Source: Bin34 sp963422415 (GTDB taxonomy: Bacteria; Chloroflexota; Anaerolineae; Caldilineales; Caldilineaceae). Taken from it: a stretch of 64,000 bases of DNA. Positions 47,015 through 55,703 of the stretch are shown here, piece after piece. The stretch lies in the NCBI GenBank assembly GCA_963422415.1, contig OY729430.1, positions 1,364,001 to 1,428,000 on the forward strand, read 5' to 3'. The notes under the pieces were generated by a model. The model was not told the origin of the DNA, did no database searches, and worked only from the letters and a program-made list of their open reading frames with translations. Position numbers and translations under genes: made by a program. The stretch's first letter is position 1. Every line of letters starts with the position of its first letter.

Positions 47015-47160
47015 CTGATCGTCGACCAAGGCCGCGCGCAGAGACAACAGCCAGCGAGGTGCCCAGCGCATGGTCCAGGTTCAGCGCGCAGGGCTGAAAA
47101 GTTGGCGAAATCCACGGGCAGGGTCTGCAGGCTGTTGTGACTCAGGTCCAGGGCGTACCT
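46711..47160 (-). pseudogene. Third LRR gene copy, deletion derivative
   Basis: On the minus strand it contains, in order, pieces matching LRR gene 2 at about 43250-43335, 43437-43475 and 44410-44713, joined without the intervening sequence. Examples are 'LDLSHNSLQTLPVDFANFSAL', then a segment matching CTGTTGTCTCTGCGCGCGG, then 'EWLALSGNDLTGPLPQEW'. Frames shift at the joints. It has no start or signal peptide and is joined at its 5' side (near 47156) to dispersed repeat B. Confidence 0.8.
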
Positions 47161-47222
47161 CGATCCCAGACATGCAGGAGCAGCGTCTGTGTCCTGCGGT
47201 GATGCAAGCTGCGACAGTCGAC
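47156..47222 (-). repeat. Dispersed repeat B, copy 2
   Basis: Inverted match to 31488-31566, fused directly to the LRR pseudogene near 47156. Confidence 0.7.
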
Positions 47223-47249
47223 ATCTCAAGGCCCGCCAGTGTTCTCTGG

Positions 47250-47360
47250 CCTTTGCTTTGATCCGCAAGATTATACGTCCTGTACTGCGCTGGGCCGAGA
47301 GAGGACATCTGCACGGCGTTCGCATTCGAGGCGCCACAGCAGCAAGGACTTGGTGGATCT
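47250..47360 (+). pseudogene. Possible small HTH/excisionase-like fragment
   Basis: The frame reads 'VLRWAERGHLHGVRIRGATA' then 'ARTWWIYVSPS', reminiscent of the wing of MerR/excisionase-type DNA-binding domains ('G-x-L-x-G-V-R-I...W-W-x-Y'). No beginning or partner gene is present. Confidence 0.35.
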
Positions 47361-47384
47361 ATGTCTCTCCATCCCGGATACGGT

Positions 47385-48091
47385 CTGGCCACCATGGAAC
47401 CTCCCACTTCACTGGATGGTGAGGCCATTCGGAATCAGAGGGTCAATGTAATCAAGTCCTTGCGCGAGCTGGAAGCCAACGAAGTGCTGACGCGTACGGC
47501 CTGGGGACAATACACCTCGAGTGTGCACAACGGACGGGTCATTGTTGAATGTCTGGCAGAAGATCAGATTCCGGATGATTCAAAGACCGAGACGCTGGCA
47601 GAGAGTTCCCATCTCCATGCGCTCGGGCAAGGGGCTGAAATGCAAGGCCAGTGAAATTGCCATTCAGTTCCGCTAAGCTCCGCACTTGATTTTTGCGGAG
47701 CAACAGCGGGATCCCAACCCGGCAGAGCGCCAAAGCAATCTGCTGCGCCGGCCCGCGCTGCTGGAGAATCGGCTGTGTCAGGGAGCGTCTATCCAAGTTC
47801 GTCTGCGCGATGGCCAAGTGCACAATACGCAAGGCATCGGTGCTCTAATGGATGCGTACGAACGGTTGATGATGGATCTGATTGCAGACGACAGGACGCT
47901 CTTTACCCGTGAAGACAAAGTGGACATTGCTTGGGAACACGTAACCAATATCCTGGATGTCTGGTGCACACAGGACAAAAGTCCGGGCTTTTATTTTTGT
48001 CCTGCCGCAGTATGCGCCTGGAGCTTGGGGACCTGCCACCGGCGATGCTCTCATCGCGCGAGATGGACGTCGCTGACTGATGCCTTGACTT
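47385..48091 (+). pseudogene. zwf 3'-half remnant with foreign insert
   Basis: Closely follows the 3' half of zwf (8651-9400): 'MEPPTSLDGEAIRNQRVNVIKSLREL' at the start and 'DRTLFTREDKVDIAWEHVTNIL' near the end. It has an internal deletion around 47598-47610, frameshifts and stops. The segment equivalent to zwf 9045-9160 is replaced by about 110 bp of CRTAC1-like sequence (47738-47846). It is divergent enough (many silent differences) to suggest the donor was a paralogue or an older duplication rather than the zwf at 7869. Confidence 0.88.
47738..47846 (+). repeat. CRTAC1-derived segment inside the zwf remnant
   Basis: Matches the reverse complement of about 30398-30505 in the CRTAC1 pseudogene ('LLENRLYQGASTQVRLRDGQ'). 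The left joint lies in CAATCTGCTG, a string compatible with both parents. Confidence 0.85.
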
Positions 48092-48395
48092 TAACTTTAT
48101 GCCACAGGGTCACAACCCCTGTTCTCCCAGATCGGGAGGGCGTCAAAAACAACTTGGTCCCGTCCCATGCCCTGACTTGAAAGGGCAGAACGTGTTTGTC
48201 CCTGGCACCACTGTGCAGCCTGGTGGCAGAAGGTGGAGTGGGGATCATGTCTGGGGTGCCAGCAGTGGATTCTTCTGTAGTGCTTGGGGCTGTCTGCCGC
48301 GGAATGACCTGGCCACCGTGGCTAGGTCATTTTTATTAGCCCGCGTGGTGTTGGCTATGCGGTGCTTGTCTGTCCGTTTTACGTGGTGAAATTCG
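48092..48395. other. Gene-free stretch
   Basis: About 300 bases with no supported frame. A short repeated TGACCTGGCCAC/GTGGCTAGGTCA pair near 48305-48330 forms a small hairpin. Confidence 0.4.
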
Positions 48396-49987
48396 CTACG
48401 GCAGCTGGCCTTCCAGAAGACAGTCCACCAGGTTTTGCGCAGCTTTTGCGAGCAGAACTCTGCGCTCTTCGAGAAACTCTGGATAATGTTGAATGTCCCA
48501 CAGCTTGCGGTCGCGCGTGATGCAGTGTTGGTCAAGCAACGCAGGGTCTTGATCGTCAATCGCGGCCAAGTAATCATTTGGGGGTGTGTCGCTGAGTCGG
48601 AGGTTCGTCTCGTGGCTGATGACCGCGATGTTGGCGATGTCATCGGCCTTCCGTTTCCCTTCTTTGTGATTGCCGTATTTGCTCAAGAGATGTGAGCGGG
48701 GAAATATGTGGTGTTGATCGAGGGCAGATGGAGAGTACTTCTGATTGTTTTCAGGGTTTTCCAGTTACGCATTTCTGGTTTGGTTGAGAGGGCATGAAAC
48801 AGCGAATATGCGGACTGGGACTCCGGTAACTCATACGAAATATTTGGGGCGTTACTGTGGGTTTTGCGCCAAGGCGTGCTTCGATGCATTTGGCTAGTTT
48901 GCACCATGGATTTTGCTTCTGCAGGGCCTTTATGTCGGCATCAATTGCACTATCGGTGTAACTCCGGTATGCGTTCCATGCATTGGTGACGAGTATGTAT
49001 GCCAATGCTTTTGCCTCTTCGGCGACGCTCGCGAATGCGGCGTGTTTGCGCAGGTAACGGGTAAGTGCAGGAAAGGCAATGACTACCTTGATGGCTTTGG
49101 GATCATACATGCCCAAATTCCGACTTATCAGCTCTGACATTGTGCGATTGCATTTGGTGGTTGCCTTCAATGCACTTTCCAAGCTGTTTGCAGGGGCGCT
49201 TTTGAGCCCGTCTCTTTGGTAGCTTCCGGTGTAAGCAGCGTGCATGCTGCGGACGATAGCTGCCTCATTCATGGCAGTGCAGATGATAGTGCCATCTTTC
49301 ACCACTCTGTTTCTTTCTCTTTTGATGGCTTCTTTGGCTCCAGGCCACTTGGTACTCATTCGTGCGATCTCAAGGTCCTCACGTTTGAGGGATGTGTTTT
49401 CACTGTTGATACGGTCAAACATTTCGACCACTTCGTCTGTCGATCGGTCGCTTTCAATTTGGTTGAACGAGATATCGCGGTCTTTGATGTTCTTTACTCT
49501 GTTGATGTGCTCATCGTATAGATCTTGGTGATTTTCGTCATAATGTGGTGCGCCATGCCCGGGTAGTGGGGTTGCTGGGAGCGCCAAACAGGTCGCTGAC
49601 TTTAACCCACATAGGGTCTTGCTTTCGGGTCCTGAAGCTCGGAAAATCGAATTTTTCCTTGACAATGTGAAAGTGGAGTCCGGTTTGAGGCTTGGGATCC
49701 TCTGGTCCATAAGTAGCTGGTGCGGCATCTTTGAAGCAGGCGTAGATACTGGATGTTCTCTGTTGGCCGTCTACCACCATGTCAGATCTTCCCTGCCCTT
49801 GTGTCCATGTGGTGATGACGCCCACCGGATAACCGCGATAAAGTGAGTCAATCAGCTTTGTGATTCGGTCTTTTTTCCAGATGTAGCAGCGCTGAAACGA
49901 GGGGACGTCTAGGCTGCCGTTGTCGATGTTGTCAACTATCTGTTGGATCTTCATGTGAATGTAATCTGTCCCCTCAGATTGAGCCAT
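48396..49987 (-). pseudogene. DUF262-DUF1524 (GmrSD/SspE-like) nuclease, frameshifted
   Basis: The N-terminal DUF262 part is in one frame from 49987: 'IPSFQRCYIWKKDRITKLID'-like sequence and the family hallmark 'MVVDGQQRTSSIY'. It then shifts near 49560 to 'INSENTSLKREDLEIAR...' in a second frame, to 'ESQSAYSLFHALSTKPEMRNW' in a third near 48850, and to the C-terminal HNH (DUF1524) part 'DQHHIFPRSHLLSKYGNHKE...DIANIAVIS' near 48750. So at least three frameshifts exist but all domains are present. GmrSD enzymes cut modified phage DNA; SspE has the same architecture and senses phosphorothioate DNA. It follows the PP-loop gene by 21 nt on the same strand. Confidence 0.82.
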
Positions 49988-50008
49988 TTCTGCTGTTTGG
50001 ACGAGTTG

Positions 50009-50875
50009 TCAGATGCCACACAGACCTTCACATTCCTCTTGCATAGCGTCGGCAGCCGTTCCTTGGACGTTGAACTCAATTTCATTCAGTGGTATGCGTG
50101 CTCTATGGAGGTACGCAGTTCCAGTCAGCGCCCCTCGACTTTGCGGCATGTTCTGCATTGCCCATTCAACGCTGGCCGCATCTTGGAAAGACACTGGATC
50201 ATTCTCTTTCATCTCCACCCACATCTGATCCGTGTGGTATGGGCACCCGATACAGGCGCTTTTGGGTAAATCTTGATCAGGGTAATGTTCTTTGAACCAC
50301 CTGTACAGCTGCGCCCGTGACATGTCTTTCTCCAGTAGCGGGTAGATTAACGTTATCCACGCCTGTTTACTTGGCTTCACTCGCGTTGCCTCGTCTATGC
50401 TGAGCCCCAGCCACATGTCTACCTGTTGATCCTTTGGTGCTAGCTGACCATCTTTCAGACCTAGATGCTGTCTTAGGTATCGGTGGATTGGCTTCAGCTT
50501 GTACTGTTTGGTACACGGCCGTGTACCAACGTAGTGTTTCCCGTCGTCCTTGACGACATATACTGGCATGTCAATGAATTGGCGACCCTCCGGATTGACA
50601 CCGCGTAGAATGTCTTCCTTGATGTTGCCGTCGCTTACGCGAATCACGGGATAGCTTAGCTGCTTTTTCAACCAGTCAAGGTGGTTGTAGACGGCCTTGG
50701 GCTCCCAGCCAGTGTCGGCGAATATAGCAAAGTCCGGTTTGGTAAAGCCCGCGTACCTATGCTCGGCCATGAGTGCCATAACTGTTGATTGAACACCTGC
50801 TCCCAAACTCAGGACCTGCAGGTTGCGTCGTCCTCGCAACTTTGTCCGATCGGTGACGTATTGGGTCTGGTGCAT
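50009..50875 (-). CDS. PP-loop (PAPS-reductase/DndC-like) ATP-pyrophosphatase
   Basis: A 288-residue protein of the adenine-nucleotide alpha-hydrolase/PAPS reductase group. The PP-loop is 'LQVLSLGAGVQSTVMALMA' near residue 20, followed by 'KPDFAIFADTGWEPKAVYNHLDWL'. Cysteines in 'GTRPCTKQYKLKPIHRYL' and 'SACIGCPYHTDQMW' could bind metal or an Fe-S cluster, as in DndC/SspD or related sulfur-insertion enzymes and many phage homologues. I chose the ATG at 50875, which starts the protein about 20 residues before the PP-loop as in the family; the frame is open further upstream (to 51328) but that part is unrelated. Pairing with a DUF262/DUF1524 protein suggests a defence or DNA-modification role, but sspABC or dndBDE are absent. 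Confidence 0.78.
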   Translation of the reverse strand: MHQTQYVTDRTKLRGRRNLQVLSLGAGVQSTVMALMAEHRYAGFTKPDFAIFADTGWEPKAVYNHLDWLKKQLSYPVIRVSDGNIKEDILRGVNPEGRQFIDMPVYVVKDDGKHYVGTRPCTKQYKLKPIHRYLRQHLGLKDGQLAPKDQQVDMWLGLSIDEATRVKPSKQAWITLIYPLLEKDMSRAQLYRWFKEHYPDQDLPKSACIGCPYHTDQMWVEMKENDPVSFQDAASVEWAMQNMPQSRGALTGTAYLHRARIPLNEIEFNVQGTAADAMQEECEGLCGI

Positions 50876-51436
50876 GAGACGGTCCACGGACTGTACGATA
50901 ATCTCTCGGATCTCTTGCCGTTTCAGGGAATCGAGGAGCCGGGTGCCTCCTGCCCGGTTAAGGCACATGAGTGCTACCATGCCCAGCAAGACCAAACGGG
51001 TCGTGCCAGTGCATGATCTGTCTTGCCATAGTGTATGTAGGCTGAACGGCAAACATGCGATCTGTAATACCTGTCTGTCGTACCATCCGGACTTTGTGTG
51101 CTCCATGATCCTTGCCGGGTTGCTCTGCGCCGCTTCCTGCAGGTTCATATTCACCCACTGTACGACAGCGTTTTGGAGTCGACCCCAGTGCCGCGGTAGA
51201 TGTCTGGGAGTTTTCGCTGACCCGCTCCCAGTCTTTAAGACTGGGGAAATAGCCCCAAGCCCTACGTACCAGTAGGTCATCTGGCTGCAGGTGGCGATGA
51301 CGTTCATGTGCGCTTGCTGCGCGGACACGAAATGACGCTACGCCGCACTGATCAGATCTTGTCGCACTTTGGGGTACCCAACCTGACACCGCACCGCGTG
51401 CTTTCTGTTCTATGCACACAGGTTGGCCTCTTGCGT
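50876..51436. other. Gene-free divergent region
   Basis: Region between the PP-loop gene and the second ABC operon; the minus-strand frame stays open but lacks protein-like composition. Promoters for both directions must lie here. Confidence 0.4.
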
Positions 51437-51442
51437 TATAAT
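51437..51442 (+). promoter_or_regulatory. Candidate -10 element for the second ABC operon
   Basis: A perfect TATAAT about 73 nt before the permease ATG, with a weak TGCACA 18 nt upstream as -35. Confidence 0.4.
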
Positions 51443-51472
51443 TTCTTGCGTCCACAAAGGAAATGAATTTTG

Positions 51473-51496
51473 GCGTGTGCCCCAAAGGGCACACGC
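51473..51496 (+). promoter_or_regulatory. Leader hairpin before the ABC permease
   Basis: Arms GCGTGTGCCC and GGGCACACGC pair around CAAA, 18 nt before the start codon and inside the predicted leader RNA. It could influence translation or be an operator palindrome. Confidence 0.45.
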
Positions 51497-51514
51497 GCAC
51501 AAGGCAAAAGGTTC

Positions 51515-52414
51515 ATGACGGCCAAAGTTTCAGGATTGCGTCGCCAGGAAGAGGTGGCGGGATTCCTGTTCATCCTGCCCAACTTCATCGGCTTTCTGGT
51601 GTTTCTGGTGTTCCCGATCCTGTCCGCGGTGTATCTGACCTTCACCGACTGGGATTTGGGCGCCACCCCTGTCTTCAACGGTCTGGCCAACTTCAAGGCC
51701 ATGATCAACGATGACATCTTTCGCAAGGCGTTCGGCAATACCTTCTACTATACGTTCGTGGCGGTGCCGACGGGAGTGTTCTTGGCTTTCTGCCTGGCTC
51801 TGGGCGTCAATCGGCCCATGCGCGGCGTTTTCGCGTTTCGCCTCATCTACTTCCTGCCGCATGTGACCCTGACCGTGGCGGCGGCCATTGTTTGGGCGTG
51901 GATCTACCATCCCGAGTTTGGGCTCATCAACTATCTGCTGGACCTGATCGGCATCCAAGGGCCCAACTGGCTGTTCAACAGCCGGTCCGCCATGCCCGCT
52001 CTGATCATCATGAGCAATTGGAAAGGGATTGGGTATGCGATGCTGATTTTTCTGGCCGGTCTGCAAGGCATTCCCCAAGAACTGTACGAAGCCGCCATCA
52101 TGGACGGCGCCAACGGCTGGTACCGGCTGCTGAAGATCACGATTCCGATGCTGTCCCCCACCACCTTCTTTGTGCTGACCACTTCCTTCATCGGAGCCTT
52201 CCAAGGCTTTGACCAGTTCTACATCATGACGCAAGGGGGGCCGTCGTTTGCCACCACCACGTTGGTGCTGCACATCTTCAACAACGGCTTTTCCTACTTC
52301 AAGATGGGCTATGCCTCGGCCATGGCCTTTGTGCTCTTCCTCTGCATTCTCCTCATTACCCTGGTGCAATGGACTTCGGCTCGCACCTGGGTGCATGGTT
52401 TTACGCAGGACTGA
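51515..52414 (+). CDS. Sugar ABC transporter permease (MalF/UgpA type)
   Basis: A 299-residue inner-membrane protein with six predicted segments, 'GFLFILPNFIGFLVFLVFPILSAVY' being the first. The EAA loop is 'IPQELYEAAIMDGANGWYRLLKITIPMLSP' near residue 190, followed by 'AFQGFDQFYIMTQGGP', typical of MalF-type sugar permeases. The ATG at 51515 has an AAAAGG stretch just upstream. First gene of an operon with a second permease 32 nt downstream, a lipoprotein and a binding protein; no ATPase is encoded. Confidence 0.9.
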   Translation: MTAKVSGLRRQEEVAGFLFILPNFIGFLVFLVFPILSAVYLTFTDWDLGATPVFNGLANFKAMINDDIFRKAFGNTFYYTFVAVPTGVFLAFCLALGVNRPMRGVFAFRLIYFLPHVTLTVAAAIVWAWIYHPEFGLINYLLDLIGIQGPNWLFNSRSAMPALIIMSNWKGIGYAMLIFLAGLQGIPQELYEAAIMDGANGWYRLLKITIPMLSPTTFFVLTTSFIGAFQGFDQFYIMTQGGPSFATTTLVLHIFNNGFSYFKMGYASAMAFVLFLCILLITLVQWTSARTWVHGFTQD

Positions 52415-52446
52415 ATTTCCAGCCTCCCAATTGTTTCAGATAGTCA

Positions 52447-53346
52447 ATGAGCGCGGAAGCTGCATCCACAGAATCCATTGCTGTGCCCCCCGCAACGGCG
52501 GCAGGCCTGAGTCGGCATACGCACCGCATCCTGGTGGACATCCTGACTTGGATCCTGTTGTTGTTCGGCAGCATGATCTTCATCCTGCCTTTCTTCTGGA
52601 TGGTATCCAGTTCCTTCAAGACCTTCGGGGAACTGTTCGTGTTTCCGCCCACCTTTATCCCGGCACAGTTGCAGTGGCAGAACTATCTCGAGATCTGGCG
52701 GCGCCTGCCGTTTCACCTGTTTTTCCGCAACAGTTTCCTGGTGTCCACGCTGGAAACGGCCGGCGTGCTCCTGACGTCCTCCATGGCGGGATATGCGTTT
52801 GCCCGGTTGCGCTTCCGGTATCGGGACACCATTTTTCTGATCTACCTGGCTACCATGATGGTGCCCTTTGCCGTACGTATGATTCCGCTGTTCGTTCTCA
52901 TGCGCACCTTCCAGTGGGTGGATCAACTGTACGCGCTGATCGTCCCCGGCATGTTCAGCGCGTGGGGCACTTTCCTCATGCGGCAGTTCATGCTGACCAT
53001 TCCGCGGGAGCTCGAGGATGCCGGCCTGATCGACGGGGCGGGCTTCTTCCAGATCTATGGCCGCATCATTTTGCCGTTGACAGGTCCAGCACTGGCTACC
53101 TTGGGTATATTCCATTTTATGGACAGCTGGAATGCCTTCCTGTGGCCTCTGATCATCATCAGCAGCCTGGATAAAAAGACCATTTCTCTCGGCATGGCCG
53201 CCTTCCGGGCCATGACGGCCATGAAGACTCCCTGGCACTTGGTCATGTCCGCCTCGGTGGTCAGCATTCTGCCCATTATGGTGTTGTTCCTGGTAGGCCA
53301 GAAATACTATGTGCGCGGCATCGTGACCACGGGATTGAAAGGCTGA
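52447..53346 (+). CDS. Carbohydrate ABC transporter permease (MalG/UgpE type)
   Basis: A 299-residue membrane protein with six segments; a 30-residue cytoplasmic N-terminus rich in Ala/Ser precedes 'DILTWILLLFGSMIFILPFFWMVSSSFK'. The EAA loop reads 'IPRELEDAGLIDGAGFFQIYGRIILPLTGP' near residue 183, and the end 'QKYYVRGIVTTGLKG' is characteristic. It forms the translocation pore with the preceding permease. Confidence 0.9.
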   Translation: MSAEAASTESIAVPPATAAGLSRHTHRILVDILTWILLLFGSMIFILPFFWMVSSSFKTFGELFVFPPTFIPAQLQWQNYLEIWRRLPFHLFFRNSFLVSTLETAGVLLTSSMAGYAFARLRFRYRDTIFLIYLATMMVPFAVRMIPLFVLMRTFQWVDQLYALIVPGMFSAWGTFLMRQFMLTIPRELEDAGLIDGAGFFQIYGRIILPLTGPALATLGIFHFMDSWNAFLWPLIIISSLDKKTISLGMAAFRAMTAMKTPWHLVMSASVVSILPIMVLFLVGQKYYVRGIVTTGLKG

Positions 53347-53368
53347 AAAACACGGGTTTTGCGGGTTT

Positions 53369-53881
53369 ATGCGTGAGATTGGCGCTCTCTGGCTCTGCTT
53401 GATGGCTTTCCTCTTGTCCGCCTGTGGCGGTGGCGGACCGGGTGCCGCGGCCGATGCATCGGCCGTGGATCTGGAGGCGTCGATGGAAAACGCCGGCTGG
53501 CAGGTTCGCTTGGCGGATTTGCCGGAGAAACACTTGATTCTGGGCAAGGGCAATATCACCTACCAGGCCGAGAGCGACAACATCTATCTAATCGTGTTTG
53601 TGGACATGGCCAATACAAGTTCGACCCTCAAGGTCATGGCGCGGGATCTGCTGCTGGTGCGGGACAGCGCCGGGGCTGAGTACAAGCCCACCAAGTCCGC
53701 TCTGCAAGTCGCCTACTTGGAGCAGGATGGCAGCAAGGCGGGATATACCGTGGTCCTAGACAGCCCTCTGCAGCCCGGCAAGAGCCGAAATGGCATCTTG
53801 ACCTTTGAAGTTCCCGATGCAGCCACCGATCTGGAACTTGTCTTTCGGGGCATGGATCTGGCCTTGGACCTAGGGTTTTAG
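53369..53881 (+). CDS. Lipoprotein with DUF4352/immunoglobulin-like domain
   Basis: A 170-residue protein with a lipoprotein signal, 'LWLCLMAFLLSACGGGG', Cys at about residue 19. The mature part has 'YLIVFVDMANTSSTLKVMARDLLLVRDSAGAEY' and ends 'DLELVFRGMDLALDLGF', matching the beta-sandwich pattern of DUF4352/TRF2-like extracellular domains. It sits between the permeases and the binding protein, only 22 nt after the permease stop, so it is probably part of the uptake operon; its role (cell-surface accessory or substrate capture) is unknown. Confidence 0.72.
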   Translation: MREIGALWLCLMAFLLSACGGGGPGAAADASAVDLEASMENAGWQVRLADLPEKHLILGKGNITYQAESDNIYLIVFVDMANTSSTLKVMARDLLLVRDSAGAEYKPTKSALQVAYLEQDGSKAGYTVVLDSPLQPGKSRNGILTFEVPDAATDLELVFRGMDLALDLGF

Positions 53882-53966
53882 AAAGAGGTTTTTGGTGTTT
53901 GATCCCGGCCCGGGTTGGGATTGAGAATGCAAAACAATTGTCTTTATCCAGTGAGGAGGAGGAATC

Positions 53967-55394
53967 ATGGCATACAGAAACAAGTTTGCACTGAGTCGTC
54001 GACAGTTTCTGCACCTCGGAGCTGCAGCCACGGGACTGGCGTTGGCCGCCTGTGTCGCTCCGGTCGCAACCCCGGCGGCGTCGGAAGGACCGGCCACATC
54101 GGCCGATTCGGAGCTGGCACAGCGCTGGCTGACCGGTCTGGTGGACCGCGATACGTCGGGAGACTTCAAGATCATGAGTTGGGAAGACGAGGGGGAAATT
54201 CGCAAGTTTCTTCTGCATATCGACGAATTCTTCGCCAACTTCTATCCGGGCATGACACCCGAAGTGGAATGGGGAGTCCCGTGGGGCGAATACTGGACCA
54301 AGCTGCCAACCTTGATGGCCGCGGGTACGCCGCCCGACATGGCGTGGCAGCATCAGTCGCGCGGCCAGGTTTTCCCGTCCAAGGGCTGGTCTGTCGATCT
54401 CACGGATCACATCGCCGCGTATCCTCCGGATGGCTGGCCCGATGACTGGTGGGAGGCGTCTGTCAAGACCATGAGTTGGAACGGCACCGTGTATGCCATT
54501 CCCTATGACTGGGCCACTATCGGCATCTATGCCAACCGCCAACTCTTGGACGACCAGGTAGGGGGTTATCCCGTGGATCCAGATTGGACTTGGGATGACT
54601 TTGCCGAGACGGCGATTGCCGTGACCACGGAGGACGCGGAAGGCTTTCCCATATGGGGAGCCAATGTCGGCCCCAATGCCAGTAACGTCTGGAATATCGC
54701 GCAGGCCTATGGAGGCGACTATTTCAGCGACGATCACTCGTCCGCCAACTTCACCAACGATGGCGTGGTCAAGGCGGCCCAATTGCTTTGGGATTTGCGC
54801 TGGAAGCATGGCGCCATGCCAACTCCAGAAGACACGCAATCGATGGGATTGACGAGCGAATTCGCCTTTGCGTCCGGTCGCGTGGCCATGCACAGGGCCC
54901 TGAACGACACGGCTTTCCGCATGGACGAAGCGATCGAGGGGGCTTTCCCCTGGGGTGTCTATGCCTTGCCACGAGGGCCTCAGGGCCGGGTTGCGTTCGC
55001 CGGCAACTCGGGCTGGTTCGTGCCTACCGGCTCACGCTATCCCGATATGGCCTACGAGCTCATTCGTTATGGTCTGTCCAATCCGGACATTCTGCCCACC
55101 ACCGGCGTCATGGGCAGCATGATCGTGGCGCGCAAGTCATTCTGGGAATGGGGTCTGCCCCAAGGCGAGGTGGCCAACCAGATTCCCAATTTCCAAAACG
55201 TGTTTGTCGACATTCCGGCCGAGAACCAGTCGACCTTCCCCTACTGGCCCGGCTACCAAGAATGGGATGCCATTTGGCTGAAGTGGATGGATCCCATATT
55301 CACCGAAGGCAACGAAGGTCTGCTCGAGGCCCTGCAAGGTCTGGAGGACGAGACCAACGAGTTCCTGGCCGCGGAAATGGAAGCCGCTGCCTAG
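53967..55394 (+). CDS. ABC transporter sugar-binding lipoprotein
   Basis: A 475-residue extracellular solute-binding protein. The N-terminus has a Tat motif 'LSRRQFLHLG' and lipobox 'LALAACV' near residue 29, followed by a Pro/Ala linker. The mature part contains 'WNGTVYAIPYDWATIGIYANRQLLDD' and 'WDDFAETAIAVTTEDAEGFPIWG', the usual hinge-proximal segments of family 1 binding proteins. A GAGGAGGA ribosome site lies close to the ATG. It delivers substrate to the permeases at 51515-53346. Confidence 0.9.
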   Translation: MAYRNKFALSRRQFLHLGAAATGLALAACVAPVATPAASEGPATSADSELAQRWLTGLVDRDTSGDFKIMSWEDEGEIRKFLLHIDEFFANFYPGMTPEVEWGVPWGEYWTKLPTLMAAGTPPDMAWQHQSRGQVFPSKGWSVDLTDHIAAYPPDGWPDDWWEASVKTMSWNGTVYAIPYDWATIGIYANRQLLDDQVGGYPVDPDWTWDDFAETAIAVTTEDAEGFPIWGANVGPNASNVWNIAQAYGGDYFSDDHSSANFTNDGVVKAAQLLWDLRWKHGAMPTPEDTQSMGLTSEFAFASGRVAMHRALNDTAFRMDEAIEGAFPWGVYALPRGPQGRVAFAGNSGWFVPTGSRYPDMAYELIRYGLSNPDILPTTGVMGSMIVARKSFWEWGLPQGEVANQIPNFQNVFVDIPAENQSTFPYWPGYQEWDAIWLKWMDPIFTEGNEGLLEALQGLEDETNEFLAAEMEAAA

Positions 55395-55419
55395 GGCAAT
55401 CGACCTCAAGTTGTTCCGC

Positions 55420-55457
55420 GGAGGAGAGGAAGATCCCTAGGGATCTTCCTCTCCTCC
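55420..55457. terminator. Perfect 38-bp palindrome after the binding-protein gene
   Basis: GGAGGAGAGGAAGATCC pairs with its exact complement around a central CTAG, 25 nt after the stop codon. As RNA it would be a very stable hairpin. The next bases are ACTTGCC, so it is not a classic T-run terminator; it may attenuate transcription or protect the 3' end of the binding-protein mRNA. Confidence 0.6.
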
Positions 55458-55703
55458 ACTTGCCTCACGGATACTGTACCTTCCTTCCTGCAGGCCTGCT
55501 TGGGCCCGCAGGGTTGAGTATCGCCGCAAGGCCACGACTTCCAGCCTGTCCACAACACGAACGCCAAGCCGGTGTTCTCCGCTGCCAGGGCCGGTAGGGT
55601 GGCTCGCTGGTGCACAGGGTTTGCGGATGGAATTAGGAGGCCAAGCGTACAATGGGCGTCTGACGTTGTCTCTTGCTGATTCCCTAGGGAATGGAAGTTC
55701 TCG

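Noticed and set aside
50876..51328. N-terminal extension of the PP-loop protein
   Set aside because: The extra 151 residues have no PP-loop family similarity and overlap the intergenic promoter region; family members start shortly before the PP-loop.
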